In this document: piece by piece, positions 11,055 to 23,600 of the stretch
How the letters are laid out: the number at the start of each line of letters is the position of its first letter
How positions within the stretch are numbered: the first letter of the stretch is position 1
Source of the DNA: Notospermus geniculatus
Taxonomy: Eukaryota > Nemertea > Pilidiophora > Heteronemertea > Lineidae
NCBI GenBank assembly: GCA_002633025.1
Contig: NMRB01000037.1
Span: forward strand, 284,132 to 348,131
Direction: 5' to 3'
Length of the DNA: 64,000 nt
Notes under the pieces: model-generated
What the model was told of the DNA's origin: nothing
What the model saw: the letters and a program-made list of their open reading frames with translations, nothing else
Databases searched by the model: none
Translations under genes and position numbers: made by a program

Positions 11055-14000
11055 TTAATCCAAAATACTCCGCTGTTTGCCAAAGTTAATGCCGGACTGA
11101 TTCGCTCCTTTGTTTGTACCGTACTGTAAGCTGATGATCGCTTGACCCTCTCGTAGCTGCTCCTCTGTGAACTCCCTCTTGTTTGATTCGGATTCTCTTG
11201 GACCAAACCCCTCAAGTCCAAGTGTTCGGGCCTAGAAAAGAGGCAGAGTTGAAGAATGTGTAAAAGAATATATTCAACACGAATACCGGTAGATCTAAAG
11301 CACCACCACTTTGATATTGAGAAACACTGCCAACAGCCATTTGTGTGTTGTAATGCACAAACACTTTGGCCATATTCATAAAGGGTGTTTATAGCCTAAT
11401 CAGCGTACAAATTCTGCATTACACAGGCTATTAGGCCTAGAAAACTATTGTTCTGCCTTCTGTATGCTGCCTGATCTCTGGCATTTACCCACAAGATGAT
11501 CACGCGCGTCTTCCTTTCCTGCGTCTCAGTGTGGGAGGACAAAAGAAAGCGTTGGACAAATTCTAGACAAGCCTGCCTGATCGTTCAACATTTCCTTTGT
11601 CCTCTTGGACTTAGGCTGCTTTTCCACGAGACGTTTGCGGGCACGGAATAGGAAGCGGGTGCGGGTGGAAAAAATCGATCCAACGTAATTCCCTTTAGCT
11701 GTTTCACCTGCACCCGCTCCCGCCACCGAAACCGCGTCTGCAAACGTCTTGTGGAAAAGCAGCCTTAGATGCAGGACAGTTGAACGCGTGTGATTAGCGT
11801 ATCCTGCGGGTAAATGCCTCTGGTGAAGCACCATACAGACATCAGACAATAGTCTTCTAGGCCTTTACCCTGTGTAATGCAGAATTTGTACGCTGATTAG
11901 GCTAACACCCTTTATGAATATATGGCCCTAACAGTCTCAGTGAAGACATATTTGAAATATTTGTAGGATAGCTTTAGGTCATTTTGGAGCACCCCGTAGA
12001 GTGCAGCACCGGTTTAAAGCACACGGAGATGATGTCAACACTGGCAAGACACTTTGTACCAATAAAAGGCATTCTCATAATTGAATTCCCACAACAAGGG
12101 AATTTCACATGCTTTACACGTGAAAGACATGCAAAAGGATCAACTGTCTCAATGAGCCTAAACTGAATCAACGTAATCTGTTGGTCTCGGCAGGAATGCC
12201 AAAAAATATGCCAAAATAAGCAATCATGTGTCATAAGTACATGTGAGAGTTTACCCAAGGGCCTTGAACAAGTGGGTTGAAACGATATAGGCAAATACAC
12301 AGTATAGCATGAACTACTGAAATTATGCGTAAAAAACATGGGAAATTTATGAAATACATGTCAACCAGGCAAATGCCTGGACTTGACGGAATACTCAGAA
12401 TGACTTTTTGATGTTGATATTCTGACCTGCACAATAGGCAACCAGAAAAACATACCTTCCGTCCTAGGGACTGTATCGTTAATACCACTTGGTGTAAGTT
12501 CTGTTTTTCATAAAGGTCCACTGTTTGAAAGAGTTCAAAATCCTCCACTCCAACTGACTTCGCAGCTTCCAAGAACATCGATATTAATTCAATTTGATTA
12601 AATGTGAACTTCTGCCTTTTTAGTTTACCAAATGGTACACATTTTTCGTTGATGATGTGTCCTAACCTGAAACAGAAGAAGTATAGTGTCAGGAGAGCTC
12701 AAGGGCATAGGTTGGGGGTTAGAGTGGGGGTGGGAGTCACACTGGGTGCACGTGCCCCCCTCCCACAGCATGGAGTTGTGCATCGGCACCTTTTCATCAT
12801 GTGTCCAGACACTCTGGTTTCCTCCTGCTGTGTGATTTTATGTTGTCTGTACAGCGAGTTATACCAAATATGTCACACAGCTCACAATTAACCTATAATT
12901 TGTCTGTCAGCTGAGTGAAAGCCAGACAAGCCTCTTGTTCGGACAGTAATACACACCTTGCCAGCACATAACCATCTTTCAATTCTTTGTGAAAGTTTTG
13001 TGGTGATCCGTCCAGATTCATGTCGACAGATGGTAGTTTTCCATTCACCATGCTATCGTTTACCGTCTCCTGGATCCAAGTCAGACATTCTTGTGCCATC
13101 TCTGGGTTGAATTTGGCATCAATCTGAAATATAAACCCATAATTCAACCCAAGTATCTCTGCTGACTGTATTCAGCCCTTAATAGTTTGCAGGCGACTTG
13201 TTTTCAAGTTATACAACATTGATTCAACAGCATGAGCATGACGGAGCAAGACATGCAGAAATGACTCAAACTGCACATCCATAACTCATGCACCAAGTGA
13301 TTAAAACCGTCTCCATAGTTTATCTTACACTTATATCTGATTAATTTGACTGACTAATGACAGCTTCTGAGTCATCGCCGAGATGGTTATCAGGAGATGT
13401 TGTGCTGCAGGAGACCAAGTATCCCATGACAACCACCATACCGGTACCACCATATAGACCAATCATGACTGTGGACCAGTAGTAGGCAACACTATTGACC
13501 AAAAGTGATAAGTCAAGTGCTGCAAGTCATGGACACAGTGACACCACTCCAGCAAAAGAAGCGCATGTCGCAACCGAGGAAAGGGTTAACAGCCTTTCAA
13601 CACAATAGGTAGTTCAAGAAATCAAACGATAAACGTTAACTTTACGATAACGTTATTTTTCATACCGGTACTGCGAATTCACCAGATTGCATTTTCAGTA
13701 CAAAAAATAACGTTGTCGTAAAGTTGCCATTTTATCGTTTAATAGCTGAAATGTACGTCTCTGCGGATTGATAACAGTAGTGGACATCAGTGAATAAACA
13801 GTAAACTGGGTCCATCAATATTTTATACTAACATATTTCAAGTCAAAGGCCCACATTCTAGAAGCTGCCTTAACTCTAAGGTCCACTTTAAGTTTTTGTA
13901 TTCTGCCTGCAAACCTTACAGTTAAGGAAGCTTCTAGAATACGGCCCGAAGTGTGATACTTATCTTTTGTGTTGATAGGGAAGTGTCTCGACACCAGTGT

Positions 14001-15565
14001 CACATCACACTTAGGGCCGTATGCACAGAGCTTCCTCAAGTGTAAGGTCGACCTTAATCTTTTGTATTCTGCCCTGCAAACAATAGCTAAAGGTCGACCT
14101 CACACTCAAGGAAGCTCTGTGCATACGGCCCTTAGACTTAAGTCAAAGTGTGATACTTATCTTGTGTTGAACATAGGATAGGTGTCACACTTAGACTTAC
14201 CGGTAAGTAGTTTATGGGTCCTGATGACCAATAATGATCACCTGCAACATGCACCTATTTTGCTAGTCACATATTTTGGACCCCAGACAAGTCAGAGACT
14301 GGAGTCATGTTTCATACTGTACAATACTGACAACGCATTACCTAACTCCCAGGTTCCGGCACTTCACTTCACCCATCACACCACCGCCTAAATATTTCAA
14401 GACCCAGTCAGGTAAGAGCAGCAACAGTATGTATGACAATCATAATCAATGGTGAAACATTCAGGTCAGAATTACGGGTAGTCAGCATGGGTAGTCAGAC
14501 AGAACATTATTCCCAGCCAAGATGTTCCCATGGCAACATATGGAAACAATATTACCCAATTGATTTCTAGAAAAATAGCTTTCAAGTGGCCCTCAAATGT
14601 TCAGCAGCTAGTACTCGCTCTATACATGTACCCGGTACACTGGGGAGTCTGACTGGTGATGGAGAGGACGGTGTAGTAACATGGTTGACTAATTTTCCAT
14701 TTATGACATTGAATTTGATGAGACCATCATCATCCAGTTGGAACAACATGGTACCCAGGCCTACGTCGCAGCTGTAGGCCTACCCAGTACCATAAAACAT
14801 GGGTACTCATAGGCAGGCCTCAAGTACCGGTACCAGTATACTAGTATGCTGGTGTGAACCTTGGAGGATAATTCCTCCTAGTGTGAACAGAGTCTGAGTG
14901 ATACCAAAAATAGATATCCACAAGTGTAATAGGAATCAATGTCCTAGGAATGCAAGTCCGCCATACAATAGCACGCTATTGTAAAGTTACATCCGAATGA
15001 TCATGGTCTCTATAGCCACTTTGATATTCTAATCCCTCGCTGAACAATAGTACCGGACTTTGATTCCACTGAGGGGGACATTGATTCCTGTCACACCGGT
15101 ATCTAATAGATTAGGCCTACCGGTATCTATTTTTAGTTTTTTTTCCGTGGGTTCGAATCTGGTAGGAAGCAATGCCTTTCACCTTAGAAACCCGATTTCT
15201 ATTTCATATTCTATATTTTTGGTGATACCCAGATACGCCATAGATCCAACCTTGGAGGAATTCCTCCAAGATCCAACCTTGGAGGAAAAAATAACTGACA
15301 AGCACCAGGGAGGGCACAACAGCGGATACCCAACTTACATTACAGATGCCCACTAGGGTAGGCCTACAGCTTGGAGGAATCAGGCCTACTGTCAGTATAA
15401 TCCCATCCTCCAAGTAATACAGAGAGCAAAACAATGATATTGGACAACAACTGACAAGGTGAAGAAGCAAGAATATCACGGCAAAACGAAGAAATTGGCT
15501 ATTCTTCATATACCCACCTTCTGTTGTATTTCCCGGCTGTAACCTGACTTTGACGCTCGAATCAT
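11055..15565 (-). CDS. Transgelin/calponin-like actin-binding protein, copy B (4 exons)
   Basis: Second copy of the gene at 3051-8544, with the same four-exon structure: 15565-15518, 13123-12957, 12666-12456 and 11231-11055. Exon lengths match copy A exactly (48, 167, 211 and 177 nt). The base changes I found in coding exons are synonymous (for example GGT/GGC, CCA AGG/CCA AGA, TTC/TTT), so the 200-residue protein reads the same as copy A. It has one CH domain and a calponin-like C-terminal GANQSGINFGKQ motif. It is complete, with intact splice sites, so neither copy looks like a pseudogene. It may be an allele placed in tandem by the assembler or a recent tandem paralogue. Confidence 0.92.
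11368..11927. mobile_element. 560-bp MITE, copy B only, with a nested inverted repeat
   Basis: Long terminal inverted repeats TGGCCATATTCATAAAGGGTG...CACCCTTTATGAATATATGGCC extend inward through cctaatcagcgtacaaattc. Inside is a second inverted pair, ttaggctgcttttccacgag (about 11610) against cttgtggaaaagcagcctta (about 11750), suggesting one element nested in another. Copy A is uninterrupted at about 3615. Confidence 0.82.
13608..13740. mobile_element. 133-bp hairpin MITE, copy B only
   Basis: The arms AAACGATAAA...AACGTTATTTTT and the reverse complement at the right end pair over about 37 bases. The direct repeat AATA flanks the insertion. Copy A near 6933 (cacaatagctgaaatg) is the empty site. 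Confidence 0.75.
13848..13947. mobile_element. Hairpin MITE of the ATTCTAGAAGC...CTTCTAGAATACGGCC family
   Basis: A short palindromic repeat whose arms pair through attctagaagctgccttaac. Relatives in this window are at 17446-17552 and 24789-24907, and a variant at 14014-14131. Confidence 0.75.
14014..14131. mobile_element. Hairpin MITE, GGGCCGTATGCACAGAGCTTCC variant
   Basis: Perfect inverted ends gggccgtatgcacagagctt and its complement enclose aaggtcgacctta-type arms. The design resembles the 13848 element, with different arm sequence. Confidence 0.75.
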
Positions 15566-16267
15566 GATGGAAATGGGTAAATGCCACGAAAGAATAATCC
15601 AAAATGGGTTTGCACCTCAAGTGCCCAAAACACGTTGACGGTTAAAATTCACTGAATACACGTTGGTACCTCCCGCGCTGCTAATCACACATGTACTGAC
15701 AGAACACGCTATGGGAATAATGCTTATATGGTATTACACCCCCGTCTCCAGGTATTAGCTACATCTACTCCGCCCAGTACATCATAATAGGCAGCGGTAC
15801 ACAGGGCCGAGGTTGATCCAAGGAATGTCATTTCACGCTTGGCGGGAAGTGAAAAGAAGATATATTTTGTTTAGTGGGTGTGTTTCTTACGAAATCGGAT
15901 GATAAGCAGGTGTCTAAATCATGCAATTTTTGACCGGACATGGTTCTTTGTACCGGTATCTAATATTCTGATTCATCCCTTACTGTCACTTTTGTTGTTT
16001 GATGGGCGCGTTCCTGGTGACATTTGCTGTCGTCTGCTCCGACCATGACGGTAATATCATTATCATACCGAAACAAATATATGGAACAAGGCCTCCGGGA
16101 TAGTAGGAAACACGCGAGGAATGTTAAAAATGTAACATAGGCCTAATATTATAAATGATGAGTGATTATCTGTGTGTGTGACGGTATTAACAACAATGGA
16201 GGCGCGTGCCACGTGACCGCAGCAGACGATAAGTGACAAATCAATGGTATTCAACTTGTGACTGTAA

Positions 16268-16611
16268 CAGGGTTCGTACACCTTTAGGCTCTCAAATTTC
16301 AAGGACTTTTTAAGGACTTTCAAGGTCTGATTTCAGCAAAATTCAAGGACATTTTCATCAAATTTGTATGCCAGGGTGGGTATTTCCCGGCATTGAAAAA
16401 ACAAAACCCCAGAGTCATCAAAACTTCGGAAAGAATGAGCAAAATAATCAACGCATGAACGATGCCATTCATTGTCAGCAATGATGAAAATATAAGGACT
16501 TTCATTGACATTTTAAAGATTTGTCAGAATTCAAGGATATTCCAGGTCCTGGAGATATTATTCCTAAAATTCATTGATATTCAAGGATTTCAAGCACCTG
16601 TATGAACCCTG
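16268..16611. mobile_element. 344-bp MITE with CAGGGTTCGTACA termini, copy 1
   Basis: Ends CAGGGTTCGTACAC...GTATGAACCCTG are flanked by CTGTAA on both sides (16262-16267 and 16612-16617). The interior repeats ttcaaggac motifs. A near-identical copy is at 55445-55789. The termini look hAT-like. Confidence 0.85.
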
Positions 16612-17445
16612 CTGTAAGATACTATGAGTAGGCCCTACATTCATGGATGACATTACTTCTCCCTTGGTCAGCAGGAGGTATTGTACTGTCTCTCACAAAA
16701 ACACTGAGCAGCTGGACACACACTAGAAACACTGACTGGTTGTTCCATGCTCAGCCTGTAGTGTTTCTGCCAGGAATATTTTTAAGGGGGGGGGGGGTCA
16801 ACGAGAAAATTTGACTGAATTCTAGGTCAAAAACACAAATTTTGACTATTTTTGTCTTTTTAAGGAGAGGATGTACCCCCCTCTGACGGAAACACTGTCA
16901 GCATGGGGATTCAACTGGGCTCAGCTTTCACTCAGGGTGGGTGGATCCAGGATTTGGGAAAAGAGGGGCACCCTGTGCTAGGAATATTAAAATTTGCACC
17001 CAATTCCAGAATTTCACGGTCAACTTTACAGGTTTTATTGGCCAAAAGGGGAGGCACGCGCCAAGGTGTGCCCCCTCTAGATCTGCGCCTGGCTTTGGCC
17101 CAGATGGCTTTAGATATAGTATAAGCTGAACAGGGATGGAGTGAAAAGTGTTCTGTCAACAGACAAAAGCTGAACTAGAATCTCTCTTTACATGCAAATA
17201 AAATTTATTCAAAAATTATCACAATTTGAGTTTTCTTTCAAACCATCTTTCTAAGCAGGCCCCTCTGGGCAATAATCTCTTTGGTAAGGACGGATATGAA
17301 CATCAACAAACAGGACGGAGTTGGCGGTGAAAATACTGATCCAGATATCACCAATTCACAAAGTTCTCCTCCTCAGCTTCCAGGATCCAGTTGCATGGAA
17401 TAATGTTGTTGGACTGTGTTCAGCATCCGTCTCCAGCTTCATATA

Positions 17446-17552
17446 GGGCCATATTCTAGAAGCTAAGGTTTACCTTTAGCTATTGTTTGCAGGGCAGAAT
17501 ACAAAAGCTTAAAGTGGACCTTAGAGTTAAGGAGGTTTCTAGAATACGGGCC
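17446..17552. mobile_element. Hairpin MITE of the TCTAGAAGC...TCTAGAATACGGGCC family
   Basis: Inverted ends gggccatattctagaagc...tttctagaatacgggcc lie just 3' of the MFI stop codon, so it may be in the 3' UTR. Related to 13848-13947 and 24789-24907. Confidence 0.75.
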
Positions 17553-17617
17553 ATAGATTTATACAACTGAGGTAAGGACACCAATGAGGCACCAACGAAT
17601 CGCATAACATTCACATC

Positions 17618-20600
17618 CTACCGCACATGATTATCAGATACACTCGACACTGGGGTATTATGGGACGGTCTCGTTGGGGCATCTTGGTTCCGTGACGGCG
17701 AAGCGCTTATCGTCAACATGAAGGGATCCTCGTACTGACCACTATAAACGTGAGCTCGACCCTCTGAAAAGACGAAGAAGAAAAACTATCAGAAATTCGA
17801 AGGATATCTGTTTCGTCAGGGGGTGAGGATACCAGACAATCTCTCTGACCATCGCAGGAATATGGTCTGGGGATCTGAGGGAGCTTAATCACAAACCCCC
17901 CGGGGGACTTGCAGAGCTACATGTTGACTGGTTCTCTAGCCCTAAGTTGTCAAGGAAAACAGCTTCATGTCTGGGAGAACAGAGAAGAAGTGCCTGAGGA
18001 AGACCCCGGTTGGGGTTGAAAATTTGTGAAATTCGAAGGCGACCCTTCGTATTATAAATTTCTTTATCTCGTGTCATCTCAGTATCATTAGGCTCATTTT
18101 CTGTGCGGCTTCCGACTGGTTTTGTGGTGGAGGGTCACATATACATGTAGTTCCAGTTGTTGCCTGTTCTTGTCGAGCTACCAGAAGCTACCTGGTAGCT
18201 CGACTAGAAAGTGCCTGAGGAAGACCCCGCTTGGGGTCGAAAATTTGTGAAATTTGGAGGCGACCCTTCATATTATATCATTTTGTGTGTCGTTCTTTGT
18301 GCTTTTTTTGGATATAGGAGATAAAGAAATAGAATCACTCAGATTTCACAATAGACACACAATACTGAAATTGACAGATAATTCAGTCCAAACCTGCCAA
18401 CCTCAGAGCGACTTCTGACTGGTTTTGTGGTGGAGGGTCACATAAGTGACAGGCTCAAAGACAATGATTATAACACAACAATCACAAGGTAGAATAGTGC
18501 AAAGTTTATAATATGGATGCTGACAATTAAATGAAGAACACCGATAAAGAAATGACTTATAGTCAAAGGAAGGATGGGACATTGCAAAGCAAAGGCACAA
18601 GAATTTGTACAAGTAGCAAAGGGATCGCAGAAATTAGGAAAATATGCAGAAGTTTCCACTATACATGTCAGTACAGTCAGTGATCCAAGTGTGGAGGCAG
18701 ATCTCTGCATGGAGTCTGTTCTCCAGTAGCGTGGAGGATAATAGCTACTTCTACGAGGGGTGGGAAGTACCTGGATCATAAGGTTCATCTACATGTATGT
18801 GGGTATAAAAGCCAGGGGTGCTGAAATGCAGATGGTTTGAAGCCGGACTTTAGTGATCCAATAATACACAGCGAAGGAATAGCGCCACCTATAGGGGACT
18901 GAAAGCAGCGGGGAATGACAATGTTTTTACCCTTATTTCCGGATGGATAAGGTGCCCGAAGAGGCATGAAGTATGATTCGTCACTTGATGCCGTATACAG
19001 GCGGCCCTGATACTGGCGATCCTCTACAAGATAAAGTCAGGAAATGGAGATGGTTATGTAATTCAGAGTTTGGTGAAGCCATTGACGTTTGCAGAACTTT
19101 TAAAACACCATCTCAGCCTGGCTTTTCTGTGCTTCTGGAATCTGATAAGGCCATGGCAAACGGCTTCGGAATAAACTGTGTCCGGCTTGAGAAAGCATTT
19201 TGTCTGGGAATTTTGCATCCCCAGACCTCGAAACTGTGATTTACAGGCTTGGTACATGCACACTAAGATGAATTGCCTGGTATACAATATATATTACTCA
19301 TTACCATTAAAGAACTGACGGTATAAAAGAACCGACGACAAGTTTCACTTTGGCCAGAACCAATATCATGCACATTAGCACACAGAAGTATACAGATTTT
19401 CTTTTCATTCTATTCCAACAGGTCAGAAAAACCGAGGTAATCACAGAGTTACTGCGAAATGGAGAAAAGGTAATTATTTTCTCTATAAGAAGAAAAACAT
19501 TTTGTACATGTAATTCTGATCGTAGTTTTTCCACCAGGTTGCTGATCATTAAGCAAGTTGAAAACACATGTGTTGCCATCTATAAAGACAAAACCAAACT
19601 ATTGAGCTATCACTAGAGGCAGCCAATAACAGGTCAACTCACCGGCTACTTTCTCCGACTTGGAGCTGGTTGCAATTTCCTTCCATCCATCCACATAGCT
19701 AAAACAGGAAGGTTGTGTCAATGACTCAAAATACTGATCTGGATGTCACTTCACATACGGCAAAAGTGTCTTCAAAATTCCATGGTCAATTTCAAACATA
19801 TTCTGCTAAATCATCCTATCATTTCAAAATGTACTCACTCATCATAATTAAGACTAGTTGTCCACTCCAGTAACTCATCTACCTCCCACTCTTGGACAGC
19901 TTCCGGTCCCTCCATGTCGATCGTCGCCACCATTCCAGCGGCAGCGCCCTCTATCAACTGTATCGTCTCCGTATCCTCCACTTTTGCTTTCATCATCCCT
20001 TCTTTATACCTGACAGGATCAGAAAATGAAAAGGCCTAGTTTTAATGGGTATTTGTGCACAGTTTGTCTCCAGAATAAGCTGGGGCAAACTTATCACAGA
20101 AACTCACATTTTTTGCATCCATTGTATCTTCTTCTTTTTCCGCTGCTTCTCAACATCTTGTCTCCGCTGCAGCTGAAATGAATAGACATTATCTACATTT
20201 ACCAAGAGCTGGGGTTACGGAAAAGTGGGTAGGCCTTGGTGCAGAGCATTGTCCTACCATGATTTATCAGGGATTCTAAGATACCATCACAATCCCAATG
20301 CCTAGCCGCAACAGTACCGCATAATCGCACCGTTTACCGCAACGCAGGCATCGCACCCGCATGTACCGGTATGTGTCGTCAGCTTTAAGCTGGAGACACA
20401 TACCAAGGTTTTTTGCATCTGTTTAATGTTTCCGGTCATTGCTCCATCCAAACGGTTTTGGACATTTAACACCACATATCAACAGAAGCAAAGCCCCAAA
20501 CCACCGAGTGAGAGGTGGCAATATTCTAGCCTCAATTGAACTCAACACGATTTACATCTTACTTTGTTGTGATGGAATTCTAACTTCTTCTGCGACGTAT

Positions 20601-23600
20601 CCCATGTGACAGGGTCGGATAGGACATGAGTAAGCAGCCGATCAGATACCAGTCTCCAACCGTTGTTCTCCCAACGCTCGTACCAACCATCTTTCGCTGG
20701 AGTGGAAACAAAAACACAAGTGAAACATTTCGTCTGTAAATAACCGCCCCCTATGATGGAGAAAAGTTGCCTGATAAGGAATCCGTGCCACACAAGTATT
20801 GCACTCTGAAGATCTTGAAAAGGAATGGAGTAGAATAGTGCAGCTTGTTTCAGGGGCTGGTTGCCAGGGGCTGGAGGAGCCCGGTGGTGTAGTGGTTTGG
20901 GTCTCCCACTAGCGGTCAGAGGGTCCTGGGTTCGAATCCTACTGGGCGTGAGACTTTGGGAAAGTCTCTTTGCCTCACTGGCCTCTCTCCACCCAGGTGT
21001 ATCAATGGGTACTGGTTGGAAATGCTGGATTGTAGCGCTGAATCAGCAGCTCATCTGAGTTCTACTGAAAGGTTTCAGGACAGACTGGGGTTAAAGTGTA
21101 AAGTCGGATGAGAACCTCTACCGTAGTTGATATAAGACTATAAACCCAAACTTTAACTTTTTTAATTTCATTTCACTTTGCATATGAGTATGATTAGGGA
21201 ACACCGAGTGGGTGAGAATAACCACTGAGAGGTTGCCATGGTGACAGCCTTCTTGGAACCTGGTATCTTACAAGATGTGTCTGCTACTGTGAATCCTCTA
21301 TTATGCACATCTTTAGCCATTCTTCTTTTTGCGTTGGCCATAGTATAATCCTTTGGACTGTTGGCGCACATGTCGACTATATTGCGATGAGTGAAGATCT
21401 TGTAATAAATGTTCGGAGGGAATTTGTCCTGGAAAAAAGAAACATTCTGGTGAAAATGACGAAAACCTTGACAAAAATGCTGAAACAAAGGGGAATCAAC
21501 TTTCACCCTTAGGGGCTGTTCATTTTTCGTCAATTGAGGAATCTGAGTTGATCCTTGAGAAAATGGAGAAAGCTATGAAGCTGCAAATTGCAGCGATTGT
21601 TCTGTACAGCATAACAAATAATCCCTGCAATTTGCAAGTGCATAGCTTTTTCCGTTTTCCAAAGATCACAACTCAGATTCCTCAAGTGACGAAACTGAAC
21701 AGCCCCTTTCAACTACACACAACATGAGACAACATGGCTCACTTCTAGTATACTCACCCCAGCTAATCTAAATTTGACATGAATCCCAGCTGCTGCATCT
21801 AAAAGCCTGGCTTCATTTGGATTGATACAGCGGAGCATGAGTGCAGGGTCACCCCGCTGCTTGAAGTTGATGAGATCCCTGTAGTATCTATAGACCTGTA
21901 TATCCTGTAAAGGGGATAGTAGAGACACAGATAATGCTACTACTGCTTTGGTGAGAAAAGAACAGGAACAATCAAGAGTGGGTAAGCATGGTAAGGGGGT
22001 GCCCAGTGTTTCCGCCAGAGGGGGGGATGGGGGGGGATGAATCCCCTCCTCAAAAATTTCAAGGAGGGGATATCCCCCCCTCAAGTTTGCAGACTAACCT
22101 TTTTCAAATATCACTATTTTCACTTCAGTAGTGTTTTTCTTTAATTTGTCACATTTCAAATGCAATTTTCATGCAGAAGGAAGACTAATTTTGCATTTTG
22201 GAGTGTAAAAAATGACTCTGGAGGCCATTTTTAACCAAAAAACTCCCCAAAAAATTTTTGAAAAAAATTTTTTTTTCGAAAAAAAAATGTTTTTTTGAAA
22301 TTTTTTTTCTCTCCCCCCTCCTTGACAATCCTGACGGAAACCCTGGTGCCAGCAACAGATCTGGCACTGCACTCCAAGAGGGCCTCGTAGTTACTCACAA
22401 CGCCCCCTAGTGCCACAAAGCATTACTTGATACGATAATTCTGACTTCTAGTTCAAACTTTCAACTAGTTTTAAAGAAAGAGAGAGCACAAAAGTCGACA
22501 CACAAAATGATGATATATACCCGGTGAAGTCAACTTCCAAATTTTGCAAATTTTCGACCCCAACTGGGGTCTCCCTCAGGCACTTTTCAGTATGGAATTC
22601 CAGAAAAGACGCCAGAAAAGATTCAGCTGTCTTTTCTGGAGTTCCATACTGAAAAGTGCCTGAGGAAGACCCCGGTTGGGGTCGAAAATTTGCGAAATTT
22701 TGGAAGTTGACTTCCTATCAACTAGTTTTAACAGATAATGCCGCCACTCACGATGTGTTTCCTCCAGGCCTGCTGTATCACAGATGCTGCATCATCTGGT
22801 GTGTATTCTGGCATCTTTCCCGGCTTCGTGACACCATTTGATGGTGCCTTTTTATCACTTTTGACTGTCCGTATACTAGAATCTGTCTTTTCCTTCTCTC
22901 GTGCTGTTTGTATGAGATTTTGGTCGAGGCAAAACTGTTCGAAGCTGCAAGCAGGAAATTTCCGGGCTAAGTTGCAGTATTTTGGGCAAATCTCACCCTG
23001 GGAAGAAAATGCTTGAGATATGACAATGAGGAGGGCAATATTTTATTTATCCCGACAGGAATACTGGGACAAAATGTATGCTTTCATCGGTATCACATTT
23101 CATCGTTTTAAGGATAAAACAATGAAATTAGAGAAATTTTCATCTACTACTAGATGATGTAAGTTTTACTGTCGGGTGACCAAAACACACGGGTTATTTT
23201 CATGCCAGAAGTAAATTGAAATAACGCTAGAAAGAAGAAATTTTGGTCACAACGCTCGCAGCAACGCCATTTGGTGCTACTACGGCGCCCTCCTCATTGC
23301 AGAGGTGGTGACCTGTCCCATGAACTTAACAAACAGCTGAGTCAAAATGAGGCATTACTGCTTGGTAACAACAGCTGTATCCAAGGCCGTGCCTTTCAGA
23401 GGTCTATGATCCATCCTTGGTAATTCATACCTGGGAATATCTTCAACACCAGCCAGTCTTAACCTCCTCACAAACTCAGCATACAATGCTTCTAAAGTAT
23501 CGTCCTCTGACAACGCTTTGGACTCCTCACCATTCCTGCCATTAACCTAGAATACACAAGGAGACAACTGAAGAGTTACTGAATTCTCAAATGCTGATGG

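Larger units (their letters stand above)
9131..16054. repeat. Tandem segmental duplication, unit 2 (copy B)
   Basis: Second copy of the block at 293-9034, shorter mainly because it lacks five insertions found in copy A. Only about 95 bp separate the two units. After 16054 the sequence is unrelated to copy A's right flank. Confidence 0.93.

Noticed and set aside
18468-18788. 106-codon minus-strand frame
   Set aside because: No domain, no splice support, and it lies in a repeat-bearing MFI intron.
20876-20945. Functional tRNA gene
   Set aside because: The tRNA-like box sequences are followed by a SINE body repeated elsewhere in the window, and a cloverleaf acceptor stem is not evident.
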